Shown piece by piece: positions 43,557-52,016 of a DNA stretch of 64,000 bases. The stretch is from contig CAWISP010000041.1 of the NCBI GenBank assembly GCA_963838775.1, forward strand, positions 71,753 through 135,752. The letters run 5' to 3'. The DNA is from Chersky-840 sp963838775. Lineage in GTDB: Bacteria > Actinomycetota > Acidimicrobiia > Acidimicrobiales > UBA8190. Position 1 is the stretch's first letter; each line of letters begins with the position of its first letter. Both the position numbers and the translations under genes were made by a program. The notes beneath the pieces were generated by a model. The model worked only from the letters and a program-made list of their open reading frames with translations, searched no databases and was not told the DNA's origin.

Positions 43557-44231
43557 TCAGCGCGACCCGGCGAGGGTGCGGGCCCGGGCGAAGATGGCAT
43601 CGAACATGGGCTCGGTGAGCCTCCCCGTGAAGGTGTTCTGCTGGCTCGGGTGGTACGAGCAGATCACAGTCCGGCCGTCGGGCGCGGCGGCCTCGACCCC
43701 GTGGCCGAACTTGGGTCGCGGTCGCAGCCCCAGCTCGTCGACCAGCACCTGGTACGCGAACTGGCCGAGCGCCACCACCACCCGCACGCGCCCGAGCAGG
43801 GCCAGCTCGCGCTGGAGGTAGGGCCGGCACGCGTCGCGCTCGGCGGGGGTGGGCTTGTTCTGGGGCGGCGCGCAGCGCACGGCGGCGAGCACGTAGGCCC
43901 CCGACAGCTCGAGCCCGTCGTCGAGCGCCACGCTCGTCGGTTGGTTCGCCATGCCCGCCCGCCACAACGCCGCGAACAGCCAATCGCCGGAGCGGTCCCC
44001 GGTGAAGACGCGCCCCGTCCTGTTGCCGCCGTGGGCCGCCGGCGCCAGCCCCACCACCACCACGGTGGCTTCGGGGTCGCCGAACCCCGGCACGGGCCGG
44101 CCCCAGTAGACCTGGTCGGCGAAAGCGGCTCGCCGCTGTGTCGCGACCTCCTCCCGCCAGGCCACCAGGCGCGGACAGCGGCGGCAATGTGTGATCTCGC
44201 TGGTCAGCTCGTCGAGCGGCGGGACGTGCAC
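43557..44231 (-). CDS. udgB: Type-5 uracil-DNA glycosylase
   Basis: 224 residues from the GTG at 44231. Motif 1 GLAPAAHGGNRTGRVFTGD and motif 2 HPSQQNTFTGRLT match family-5 (UdgB) glycosylases; the iron-sulfur cysteines are in HCRRCPRL, VRCAPPQNKPT and ERDAC. It excises uracil and other deaminated bases. Divergent from the histidine phosphatase gene (26-nt gap). Confidence 0.93.
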   Translation of the reverse strand: MHVPPLDELTSEITHCRRCPRLVAWREEVATQRRAAFADQVYWGRPVPGFGDPEATVVVVGLAPAAHGGNRTGRVFTGDRSGDWLFAALWRAGMANQPTSVALDDGLELSGAYVLAAVRCAPPQNKPTPAERDACRPYLQRELALLGRVRVVVALGQFAYQVLVDELGLRPRPKFGHGVEAAAPDGRTVICSYHPSQQNTFTGRLTEPMFDAIFARARTLAGSR

Positions 44232-44256
44232 GGCCGACAGCGTACGATGGCGCGCC

Positions 44257-44901
44257 GTGCCCACCCGCCGAATTCCGGCCCCTGCCGTTGCCCTGCTCGT
44301 CCGGCACGGACGCACGCCCACGACGGGGACGGTGCTCCCCGGGCGGGCCCGGGGCCTGCATCTGTCAGACGAGGGCAAGGCGCAGGCCGAACAGGCCGCT
44401 CAGCGCATTGCGGCCCTCAAGAAAGCGCCGGTGGCGGTGTACGCGTCGCCGCTCGAGCGCGCCATGGAGACGGCCAAGCCCATTGCCGCCCGGCTCGGGT
44501 TGCGGGTGCGCATCGAACGCGGCCTTCTCGAATGCGACTTCGGGGCGTGGACCGGTGCGAAGCTCTCCGCCCTGCGCCGGCGCCACGAGTGGCGCACCGT
44601 GCAGGCCTTTCCGAGCTCGTTCCGGTTCCCGGGCGGAGAGTCGTTCATCGAGATGCAGGCGCGCATGGTGTCCGCCCTCGACCGGCTGGCCGACCGGCAC
44701 CGGGGCGAGACCTTCGTCGCCGTGTCCCACGCCGATCCCATCAAGGCGGCCGTGGCGGCCACCGCCGGGGTCCCCCTCGATCTCTTCCAGAGGCTGGCGG
44801 TGTCCCCGTGCTCGGTGACCGGGCTGGTGCGCGGCGTTTCCGGCTCCTACGTCCTGTGTGTCAACGCCACGGCGTCGCTCACGGAGTTGGCGGTGTCATG
44901 A
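44257..44901 (+). CDS. MSMEG_4193-family histidine phosphatase
   Basis: 214 residues from the GTG at 44257. LLVRHGRTPTT gives the catalytic RHG; SHADPIKAAVA supplies the second His; GLLECDFGAWTG and SPLERAMETA are conserved. This branch precedes DUF3090 and a SCO1664-type gene in many actinobacteria, as here, with ATGA overlap at the next start. The biological substrate is unknown. Confidence 0.92.
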   Translation: MPTRRIPAPAVALLVRHGRTPTTGTVLPGRARGLHLSDEGKAQAEQAAQRIAALKKAPVAVYASPLERAMETAKPIAARLGLRVRIERGLLECDFGAWTGAKLSALRRRHEWRTVQAFPSSFRFPGGESFIEMQARMVSALDRLADRHRGETFVAVSHADPIKAAVAATAGVPLDLFQRLAVSPCSVTGLVRGVSGSYVLCVNATASLTELAVS

Positions 44902-45395
44902 GCCCGGCCCTCGATCTCGGAGACCTCGATCGTTTCACCGTCGGCACCGAAGGCCCTGTCGGCGAGCGTGTGTTCCTCTTGCAGTGTCGTAGCGGGCAGA
45001 CCGTCGTCACCCTGAAGGCCGAGAAGCAACAGGTGTCGGTGCTGGCGGAGTACCTCGGCCGTCTCCTCGCCGATCTCGACCGTCCCGAGGACCTCCCCGT
45101 CGACCTCGAGATCGAAGAGCCCGCCGACCCGCATTGGGTGATCGGCACACTCGGGGTGAGCTACGACGAAGCGCTCGACCGCATCGTGCTCGTCGCCGAA
45201 GAGCTCGTGCCCGAGGACGAAGAGGGCGACATGGCCCGATTCACGATCACCCGGTCCCAAGCTGCTGCGTTCGCCATCCGTGCCACCACCCTGGTCGAAG
45301 CCGGGCGCCCACCGTGCCCGCTGTGCGGCGGCCCCCTCGATCCCTCCGGACACGAGTGCCCGAGGACCAACGGTCACCGGCCGCCCGCCACTTGA
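44898..45395 (+). CDS. DUF3090-family protein
   Basis: 165 residues. FTVGTEGPVGERVFLLQCRS, VTLKAEKQQVSVLAEYL and ARFTITRSQAAAFAIRA are family features; the C-terminus CPLCGGPLDPSGHECPR is a zinc-ribbon-like pair of Cys pairs. Function unknown; it is always seen with the phosphatase and kinase-like gene in this trio. Start overlaps the phosphatase stop (ATGA). Confidence 0.92.
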   Translation: MSPALDLGDLDRFTVGTEGPVGERVFLLQCRSGQTVVTLKAEKQQVSVLAEYLGRLLADLDRPEDLPVDLEIEEPADPHWVIGTLGVSYDEALDRIVLVAEELVPEDEEGDMARFTITRSQAAAFAIRATTLVEAGRPPCPLCGGPLDPSGHECPRTNGHRPPAT

Positions 45396-46078
45396 CGCTC
45401 CTGGCGCAAGGCGACGTCGAGATCGTCGGCCGCATGCCGTGGAGCTCGAACCACACCTTTCTCGCCACGTGCGTCCTGGGTGACGAAGAGGCGAGCGCGG
45501 TGTACAAGCCCGGGCGCGGGGAACGCCGTCTGTGGGACTTCCCCGAGCCGATCTACCGGCGCGAGGTCGCCGCCTTCGAGCTGTCGCGCGCGCTCGGATG
45601 GGGCATCGTCCCCGAAACGATCGAGCGTGACGACGCGCCCCTCGGCCCCGGGTCGTTGCAGCTGTTCATCGCGGCGGACTTCTCGCAGCATCATTTCACC
45701 CTCGTCGAGGACGAGGACTACCACGACCAGCTCATGGCGATCTGCGCCTTCGATGTCGTGGCCAACAACGCCGATCGCAAGAGCGGGCACTGCATCCTCG
45801 GCGACGACGGCAGGATCTGGGCCATCGACAACGGCCTGTGCTTCCACGCCGAGCCCAAGCTGCGCACGGTGATCTGGGAGTTCGCCGGGCAGTCCCTGCC
45901 CGCCGCGCTCCTCGACGACCTCGCCCGGGTGGCCCAGGCACCTCCCGAGTCCCTCGCGCCGCTGCTCTCGGCGCGAGAGGTCAAGGCGGTGGGACGGCGC
46001 GCCGCCGCATTGCTCGAGGCGGGACGGTTCCCGGTCCCCGATCCCGACACGCACCACTACCCGTGGCCCCTGGTCTGA
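45356..46078 (+). CDS. SCO1664-family PI3/4-kinase-like protein
   Basis: 240 residues from a GTG at 45356, overlapping DUF3090 by 40 nt; a TTG at 45392 forming TTGA with the DUF3090 stop is an alternative start. A kinase-like core with SAVYKPGRGERRLWDFP, SLQLFIAADF, the FDVVANNADRKSGHC catalytic-type loop (Asn-Asn-Ala-Asp-Arg-Lys) and AIDNGLCFH (metal-binding Asp-Asn) is visible. Last gene of the trio. The likely substrate is a protein or small molecule; none is known from the sequence. Confidence 0.9.
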   Translation: MPEDQRSPAARHLTLLAQGDVEIVGRMPWSSNHTFLATCVLGDEEASAVYKPGRGERRLWDFPEPIYRREVAAFELSRALGWGIVPETIERDDAPLGPGSLQLFIAADFSQHHFTLVEDEDYHDQLMAICAFDVVANNADRKSGHCILGDDGRIWAIDNGLCFHAEPKLRTVIWEFAGQSLPAALLDDLARVAQAPPESLAPLLSAREVKAVGRRAAALLEAGRFPVPDPDTHHYPWPLV

Positions 46079-46091
46079 TGGCGCCGGCGCC

Positions 46092-47345
46092 TCAGGCGGA
46101 GGTCGTCACCGCCCCTGCATCCCAACGGACGGGCATGCGTTTGATGCCCCCGACGAAGTTCGAGCGCAACATCTCGACGGGGCCGTCGAGCTCGATCCGC
46201 GGCAGGCCCGTGATCAACTCGGTGAAGATGAGCCTGAGCTCCATCCGGGCCAGGCCGGCGCCGAGGCAGAAGTGCGGACCTCCGCCCCCGAAGGTGACGT
46301 GGTCGTTGGGCGAGCGGTCGACGTCGAAGCGAAAGGGGTCAACGAACGCATCTTCGTCGCGGTTGGCCGAGGCGTACCACAGCACCACGCGATCGCCGGC
46401 CCTGATCGTCTTGCCCCGCACGTCGACGTCACGGGTGGCGGTACGTCGGAAGTACAGGATCGGAGAGGCCCACCGGAGGATCTCTTCCACCGCGCACGAC
46501 ATCCGGTCCGGGCTCGGGTCTCGGCGCAGCTTCTCGAGCTCGGCGGGGTGCTCGATCAGGGCCCGCATGCCGTGCGACGTCGCATTGCGCGTGGTCTCGT
46601 TGCCGGCCACCACGAGCAACAGGAAGAACAGGGCGAGCTCGGCGTCGGTCAGGCCGTCGGCTTCGGTCGTCGCCCCCGTCAGCATGGTGACGATGTCGTC
46701 ACGCGGATCGGTGGAGCGCTGACGGCGGAGCTCGTCGGCGTAGCCGAGCATCTCGGCCGAGGCCACCATGGCGGCCTCCATGTCCCCTCCGAACTCGGGG
46801 TCGTCGATGCCGGTCATCGCGTTGCCCCATCGAAAGATCTTGCGGCGATCGCTCTCGGGGACGCCCACCAACTCGGCAATGGCCTGGAGCGGGAGCTCGG
46901 CGGCGACGTCCTCGACGAAGTCGCACGAGCCGCGACCGGCGATGCCGTCGACGATCCTCCGCGCCTTGAGCGCCAGATGGTCCTCGACGAGACGCAGGGT
47001 GCGGGGCGAGAAGCCCTTGCTGACGATGCGGCGGTAGCGGGTGTGCTCGGGGCGGTCCATCCCCGGCAGCATCTGCATCATCATCTTGCCCTGCGAGTCC
47101 TCGGGATCGATGTCGACGAGGGTGAAGCCCCTGGCGCTGACGAAGGTCTCGGGGTCCCGGCTCACCATCTGCACGTCGGCCTGCTTGGTGAGGCACCAGA
47201 ACCCGGTGCCCGCGCTGTCGACGTGCCAGTGCACGGGGTCCGCCTCGCGCCAGGCCCGAAAGACGTCGTGGTGGCGCCGGTCCCGGAACACGTCGGGGTC
47301 GAGCAGATCGGAACCGTGCTCGAGAGGCCCAGCCGACTCGACCAT
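46092..47345 (-). CDS. Cytochrome P450
   Basis: 417 residues. I-helix AGNETTRNATSHG (oxygen activation), EEILRWASP (ExxR), and the heme loop FGGGGPHFCLGAGLAR with the axial Cys are intact. The sequence is of the bacterial class I type resembling the CYP125/124 steroid and fatty-acid group. No ferredoxin gene is adjacent. Convergent with the SCO1664-type gene. Confidence 0.95.
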   Translation of the reverse strand: MVESAGPLEHGSDLLDPDVFRDRRHHDVFRAWREADPVHWHVDSAGTGFWCLTKQADVQMVSRDPETFVSARGFTLVDIDPEDSQGKMMMQMLPGMDRPEHTRYRRIVSKGFSPRTLRLVEDHLALKARRIVDGIAGRGSCDFVEDVAAELPLQAIAELVGVPESDRRKIFRWGNAMTGIDDPEFGGDMEAAMVASAEMLGYADELRRQRSTDPRDDIVTMLTGATTEADGLTDAELALFFLLLVVAGNETTRNATSHGMRALIEHPAELEKLRRDPSPDRMSCAVEEILRWASPILYFRRTATRDVDVRGKTIRAGDRVVLWYASANRDEDAFVDPFRFDVDRSPNDHVTFGGGGPHFCLGAGLARMELRLIFTELITGLPRIELDGPVEMLRSNFVGGIKRMPVRWDAGAVTTSA

Positions 47346-47490
47346 GAACAGACCCCCGTCCCGCCGGGCCCGGCGCCCGGAGCGGCGACGAGCCTACGAG
47401 CGCCCGCCCCTTGGGACCACCGGATGGGCCCACCCCTCTGACGCCGTCCCCTCGCTGGCGGCTGATGGGAAGAACTGCTTGCCTTGTGCC

Positions 47491-48984
47491 ATGAGCCATG
47501 CCCTCTCCCGCCGCTGGACGACGCTGGGCGTGGCCCTGGCGACCTGTGCCCTGATCGTCCCGGCCGTGGTGCTGGCAACGACGACATCGGCGACGGCTGC
47601 CACGTCGTACCCCGACAACACGTCGCAACCGGTGCCGTTCGGAGACGCGGGATATTTCGGATCGATGGCCGGCGTCCAGCTCACTGCCCCGGTCGTGGGC
47701 ATGGCCCCGACCCCCGATGCCAAGGGTTACTGGCTCGTCGCATCCGACGGCGGGGTGTTCAGCTTCGGTGACGCCGGGTCATACGGGTCGATGGGCGGAC
47801 AGGCTCTGCACGACCCTGTGGTGGGCATGGCCCCGACCGCGGACGGCAAGGGCTACTGGCTCGTGGCATCCGACGGCGGGATCTTCGCCTTCGGGGACGC
47901 CGGCTTCTACGGGTCGACGGGTGCCATGCACCTCGACGCCCCCATCGTGAGCATGGCTGCCACCCCCGACGGCAAGGGCTACTGGCTCGTGGCGTCCGAC
48001 GGCGGGATCTTCGCCTACGGCGACGCGCCGTTCGTCGGGTCCATGGGTGGTCGACGCCTGAGCGAGCCCATGGTCGGCATGAGCGCGGCGCCCGGTGGCG
48101 ACGGCTATTGGCTCGTGGCGTCGGACGGCGGTGTGTTCTCCTACGGAACCGCCCGATTCCTCGGGTCGACGGGGAACCTGCATCTCGCCGCGCCGATCGT
48201 GGGTATGGCCACCACGCCCGACGGCAACGGCTACTGGCTCGCCGCGTCGGACGGCGGCGTGTTCTCCTACGGCGACTCGCAGTTCTTCGGGTCCATGGGT
48301 GGACAGCAGCTGCAGAATCCCGTCAAGGCCGTGGCGGCGACTCCCGACGGCGGCGGCTACTGGCTCCTCCCCAGCGCTCCGAGCTTGTCGGCACCCGTCG
48401 GTCCCGGTTCCAACGGCGCGGCGGTGCTCGCCATCCAGCAGCGCCTTTCCGCGCTGGGCTACTGGCTCGGGACCCCGGACGGCGTCTTCGGTGACAGCAC
48501 CCAACAGGCCGTCTACGCCCTGCAGAAGGCGGCGGGCATCAGCCGCACCGGTGCCGTCGGGCCTGCCACGCAGGCCGCGCTCGACGCGGGTGTCCTCCCG
48601 CAACCCCGCAGCACGTCCGGCTATGTGATCGAAGTCGACCTCGAGGACGATCTCGTCATGTTCGTGACCAACGGGAAGATCGACTTCGTCCTCAACACCT
48701 CCACCGGGGGTGGCTACACCTACACCGAGGACGGGGTCACCTCGGTGGCGCTCACCCCGACCGGGCACTTCCAGATCTACCGGCAGGTGAACGGCCTCGT
48801 GGTCGACTCGCTCGGATCGCTGTGGCGGCCGAAGTTCTTCGACGCCGGTTTCGCCATCCACGGAGACTCGTTCGTCCCCCCCACGCCGGTGTCCCACGGC
48901 TGTGTCCGGGTGAGCAACGAGGCGATCGACTGGATCTGGGCCAACAACCTCGCACCGATCGGGACGGCGGTCTGGGTGTACTGA
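47491..48984 (+). CDS. Secreted L,D-transpeptidase with propeller repeats
   Basis: 497 residues. Signal peptide (LGVALATCALIVPAVVLA), about six propeller repeats (about 45-290: GYWLVASDGGVFSFGDA type), a PG_binding_1 domain (about 305-365: VLAIQQRLSALGYWLGTPDG), and a YkuD domain (about 380-497) with IHGDSFVPPTPVSHGCVRVS, nucleophile Cys. The repeats match those of the GH43 fusion at 26-28 kb. A cell-wall cross-linking enzyme is inferred, the repeats perhaps a spacer or wall-binding module. Confidence 0.92.
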   Translation: MSHALSRRWTTLGVALATCALIVPAVVLATTTSATAATSYPDNTSQPVPFGDAGYFGSMAGVQLTAPVVGMAPTPDAKGYWLVASDGGVFSFGDAGSYGSMGGQALHDPVVGMAPTADGKGYWLVASDGGIFAFGDAGFYGSTGAMHLDAPIVSMAATPDGKGYWLVASDGGIFAYGDAPFVGSMGGRRLSEPMVGMSAAPGGDGYWLVASDGGVFSYGTARFLGSTGNLHLAAPIVGMATTPDGNGYWLAASDGGVFSYGDSQFFGSMGGQQLQNPVKAVAATPDGGGYWLLPSAPSLSAPVGPGSNGAAVLAIQQRLSALGYWLGTPDGVFGDSTQQAVYALQKAAGISRTGAVGPATQAALDAGVLPQPRSTSGYVIEVDLEDDLVMFVTNGKIDFVLNTSTGGGYTYTEDGVTSVALTPTGHFQIYRQVNGLVVDSLGSLWRPKFFDAGFAIHGDSFVPPTPVSHGCVRVSNEAIDWIWANNLAPIGTAVWVY

Positions 48985-49049
48985 GCTGAGCGGCGCCGTG
49001 GTCTCGATCCGACGGGCCGCTGCCGCGCCGCCTGCCAGACTTGAGGCCG

Positions 49050-49352
49050 ATGAAGACCCGCATCATGTACCTCGAGCTGAAGACCGGCTTCGATGACGAC
49101 GACGGTCCGGCCTGGATCGGCCGTGTGCACATCTCCAAGACGGGGCGCACCATCTACTACCGGGACAAGGCCCTCCGGAGGATCCCCGGTGGCGGGATCC
49201 GGGGCAACCACGAGGACATCGAGACCGGCGAGGAGTACTGGGTGTCGGGCGTCAAGAGGAATCGTGCCAACCGGGACTGGGCCGGGACGGGGCCCGTCGT
49301 GATCGACGAGGACGTGCGAGAGGAATACGAACAACTCATCGACAAGCACTGA
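49050..49352 (+). CDS. Conserved small protein of unknown function
   Basis: 100 residues from the ATG at 49050 (a TTG at 49041 would add three). MYLELKTGFDDDDGPAWIGR, VHISKTGRTIYYRDKALRRI and NHEDIETGEEYWVSGVKRN look like a conserved soluble protein sometimes mislabelled as a DXP synthase. No motif suggests a function. It is not part of an obvious operon. Confidence 0.7.
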   Translation: MKTRIMYLELKTGFDDDDGPAWIGRVHISKTGRTIYYRDKALRRIPGGGIRGNHEDIETGEEYWVSGVKRNRANRDWAGTGPVVIDEDVREEYEQLIDKH

Positions 49353-49409
49353 CGTTCGGCCGTTGGGCGTGGTCGGCCTTCGCCACGTCGATCGGCAAAC
49401 CGCCCGAAG

Positions 49410-49787
49410 TCAGGAGTAGTCGACCTTCCCGGCTCCGGGGACCCCGATGGCGAAGGCGAGGCCGCGCAGCGGCGCGTGCTCGCTGGCGGGCCAGATGCTG
49501 TGGGTGGTGTCGGGCGGCGTGTACACGAGATCGCCGGCGTGCACCTCGCGTTCCTCGTCGGCGATTCTCATGATCCCGTGACCGGAGATGATGTAATAGA
49601 ACTCGTGGGTCGGATGCGAATGCGCGTCGACCGCTCCACCTCCGGCGATCTCCCACTCACTCACGAGCTCGAGGAACCCACCCTCGGTTGCGGCTCGCAT
49701 CTCCTGGGGCGGGACGAGCCACCACACCGGGGTGGTGCCGTTGTGCTCGATGGTGGGTGCCATGTCCTCGATCGACCGGACGTCCAT
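49410..49787 (-). CDS. Cupin-domain protein
   Basis: 125 residues with a single cupin fold: HSHPTHEFYYIISGHG (His/Glu metal ligands) and GDLVYTPPDTTHSIWP. GGAGAAC precedes the ATG at 49787. Probably a metal-binding dioxygenase or isomerase; substrate unknown. Confidence 0.85.
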   Translation of the reverse strand: MDVRSIEDMAPTIEHNGTTPVWWLVPPQEMRAATEGGFLELVSEWEIAGGGAVDAHSHPTHEFYYIISGHGIMRIADEEREVHAGDLVYTPPDTTHSIWPASEHAPLRGLAFAIGVPGAGKVDYS

Positions 49788-49884
49788 GCTGGCGTTCTCC
49801 TTCTGCGGTGCCGACGGCAGCGGCCACGGTAGTGCAAGGGCCGCGACGCCGGCGAGAGAGTCGCCGCTTGCGTGGGCCACTGCG

Positions 49885-50457
49885 TCAGAGCAACGGGGGC
49901 CGGCGGTGCATCTCCTCGGGGACCGACGCTTCGTCGAAGGCACCCTGGATCCCGGCGAGGAGTTCGGCGTCGGCGTGCATGTACATGTAGGCGAAGCGCA
50001 TCTCCGAGAGCTCGAGCGGAGCTCCCGAACTCAGCCGCTCGGAGATGTCTTGTGGCCCGTCGTACCAGGCGAGGCCGACGACTTGGTAGTTGCGTACGTG
50101 TCGCACGTCGAAGCGACACAGCGTGGGCCAACGGAATTCGGCATAGGGACGGCTGTCTTGGGCATCGAGAAGGACGAGCCCCACCTTCCCCACCACGACG
50201 ACGACGCCCAACAGCGCGTGCTCCGGTGTGTGGAACAGGCCGAACGACACGATGGCGGGGTCGTCTTCGAGCTCCCGGACGATCTCGGCGATGTGCTCCA
50301 CGTATTGCGGTTCGGCGGTCGCCCGTTTCTCGAGCTGGGTCAGCAGGTGGCGCGCATTCCTGGGAACGCCGACGATCATGGCGCGCTGGCGCCAGTCCAG
50401 CGCCATTGTCGACCCATCGAGCCCTTGTTTCAGCTTCCTGCCTCGGCGCAGGGACAT
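49885..50457 (-). CDS. Hypothetical protein
   Basis: 190 residues. Central strands (FGLFHTPEHALLGVVVVVGK, VGLVLLDAQ), aromatic-rich segments (YQVVGLAWYDGPQDISE, MRFAYMYMHAD). No signal peptide, membrane helix or recognised family. Compositional bias and frame match real coding; the ATG is preceded by GGGTCGC only. Confidence 0.5.
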   Translation of the reverse strand: MSLRRGRKLKQGLDGSTMALDWRQRAMIVGVPRNARHLLTQLEKRATAEPQYVEHIAEIVRELEDDPAIVSFGLFHTPEHALLGVVVVVGKVGLVLLDAQDSRPYAEFRWPTLCRFDVRHVRNYQVVGLAWYDGPQDISERLSSGAPLELSEMRFAYMYMHADAELLAGIQGAFDEASVPEEMHRRPPLL

Positions 50458-50626
50458 GGTGCGACCCTCCCAGCCGGGTGCTACCGGTGCAGCGGTTAGA
50501 TCGGTCGAGCCGGTCGGCCCCTTGAGAAGGCGGGAGAATTACCGGTCGGAGGGACCGACGCCGACTACGCGCCGTGAGATTCCTCCTCACCGGGCCCCTT
50601 ACAAGGACCGTCTTCACCGGGACGCG

Positions 50627-50720
50627 CCTCACAGGACCCGCCTCACAGGACCCGCCTCACAGGACCCGCCTCACAGGACCCGCCTGACAGGACCCGCCTT
50701 ACAGGACCCGCCTCACAGGG
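50627..50720. repeat. About seven tandem 14-bp repeats covering an LLM gene stop codon
   Basis: CCTCACAGGACCCG units from 50627 with few changes; degenerate copies extend back to about 50597. The minus-strand stop of the LLM gene (TCA at 50713) lies in the last unit. The stretch 50458-50712 holds this array and no gene. Confidence 0.95.
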
Positions 50721-51567
50721 CCAGGAGAGCCGGGGCGAGCTCGCGGTACTCGGTCAGGGGAAACGATCGGCGCGAGGAGACGACTTGCACACAGACGTGG
50801 TCGGCACCGGCGTCATAGTGACCGCGCACGCGGGCGGCGATGGTCTCGACGTCCCCCCAGTACACGACGGCGTCGACGAGGCGATCGCTGCCCCCTCCGG
50901 CCAGATCCTCGTCTCCGAAACCCAAGGTGCGGAGGTTGTTGGTGTAGTTCGGAAGCGTCAGGTAACCCGCCGTGAACGTCCTCGCCACCTCACGGGCCTT
51001 GACCGCGTCCCGCTCGAGCACCACCGTCACCTCGGGGGCGAGCACCGGGCCCTCGCCGAGCTCAGCGCGGGCCCGGACCGTATGTTCGACGGGGACGAAG
51101 TAGGGATGCGCCCCTGCCGAACGATCGCGCGCCAGCCGCAGCATGCGCGGCCCGAGCGCAGCGAGCACCCGACGGCCTTTGGCGACGGCGGGGCCATCCT
51201 CGTCGAGGGCACCGAGGTAGCTGACCATGTGCGAGTACGGACGTGAGTACGTCTCTGCCAAGGGGGCGTGGCTCGCGCCGAGGCCCAGGAGAAAACGCCC
51301 GGGGTAGCGGGCGTCGAGGTCGGTGGCGCCATGGGCGACGTCGTCGGGTTCGGCTCGCCAGATGCTCACGATGCCGCTCGCCACCGTCATGTGGGTGGTC
51401 GAGGCGAGCAGCATTGCGAAGTGCGGTGAGAGGCCGGGCTCGTAGCCGCCCGAGGACCACAGGGCGCTGTACCCGAGGCGCTCGAGCTCGGCGGCGACGT
51501 CGACGGAGCCGTCGTGGTTGTCGCGCCATGCCCCGCTCCACCACACGCCCAGCCGTCCCAGGTCCAC
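50713..51567 (-). CDS. LLM-class F420-dependent oxidoreductase
   Basis: 284 residues of the luciferase-like group (LGVWWSGAWRDNHD, GYSALWSSGGYEPG, VASGIVSIWRAEP, PGRFLLGLGASHA). The short length matches an actinobacterial F420-linked branch. Substrate unknown. Its stop is in the 14-bp tandem repeat. Confidence 0.88.
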   Translation of the reverse strand: MDLGRLGVWWSGAWRDNHDGSVDVAAELERLGYSALWSSGGYEPGLSPHFAMLLASTTHMTVASGIVSIWRAEPDDVAHGATDLDARYPGRFLLGLGASHAPLAETYSRPYSHMVSYLGALDEDGPAVAKGRRVLAALGPRMLRLARDRSAGAHPYFVPVEHTVRARAELGEGPVLAPEVTVVLERDAVKAREVARTFTAGYLTLPNYTNNLRTLGFGDEDLAGGGSDRLVDAVVYWGDVETIAARVRGHYDAGADHVCVQVVSSRRSFPLTEYRELAPALLAL

Positions 51568-51632
51568 GGACCCGAGCGTACTGACAGGACCAGGCAGTCG
51601 AGCCGGCGACCGGTACCGGCGAGGACGGCCCG

Positions 51633-52016
51633 TCAGCCCTCGAGGTCGTAGGCGGTGGCGTGGCGCGGTTGGTAGAGGCCGATCTCACCGCCGCCGGGCA
51701 CCTTCAGCCGGGTGAGCAGCCCGAAGCCCTGGCTCTGGACCGGTCCGGTGAACTCGACGCCCTTGGCCGTGAGGTCTGCGACCGTGGCCTCGATGTCGTC
51801 ACACATGAGGTACAGCTCGTGGTGCCCACTGGGCGCCCCGGTGCCGGGGTCGCCGGGCTCGCCGGCGGGGTGGACACCGAGCTCGGCGGGCGGCAGCTTG
51901 AAGATGAGCCAGCCGTCATGGGCATCGACATGAGGGAACCCGAGCACGTCGCGGAGAAAGGCACGGGTCGCCTCGGCATCGGCGGCATAGACGATCGCGT
52001 GGGTCCCCGTGATCAT
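51633..52016 (-). CDS. VOC/glyoxalase-family protein
   Basis: 127 residues from the ATG at 52016. GTHAIVYAADAEATRAFLRD, GWLIFKLPPAELGVHP, HHELYLMCDDIEATVADL and GLYQPRH form the paired beta-alpha-beta-beta-beta units of the VOC fold. His and Glu metal ligands are plausible but not certain. The 3' end of the glycosyltransferase overlaps its start by 4 nt. Confidence 0.88.
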   Translation of the reverse strand: MITGTHAIVYAADAEATRAFLRDVLGFPHVDAHDGWLIFKLPPAELGVHPAGEPGDPGTGAPSGHHELYLMCDDIEATVADLTAKGVEFTGPVQSQGFGLLTRLKVPGGGEIGLYQPRHATAYDLEG

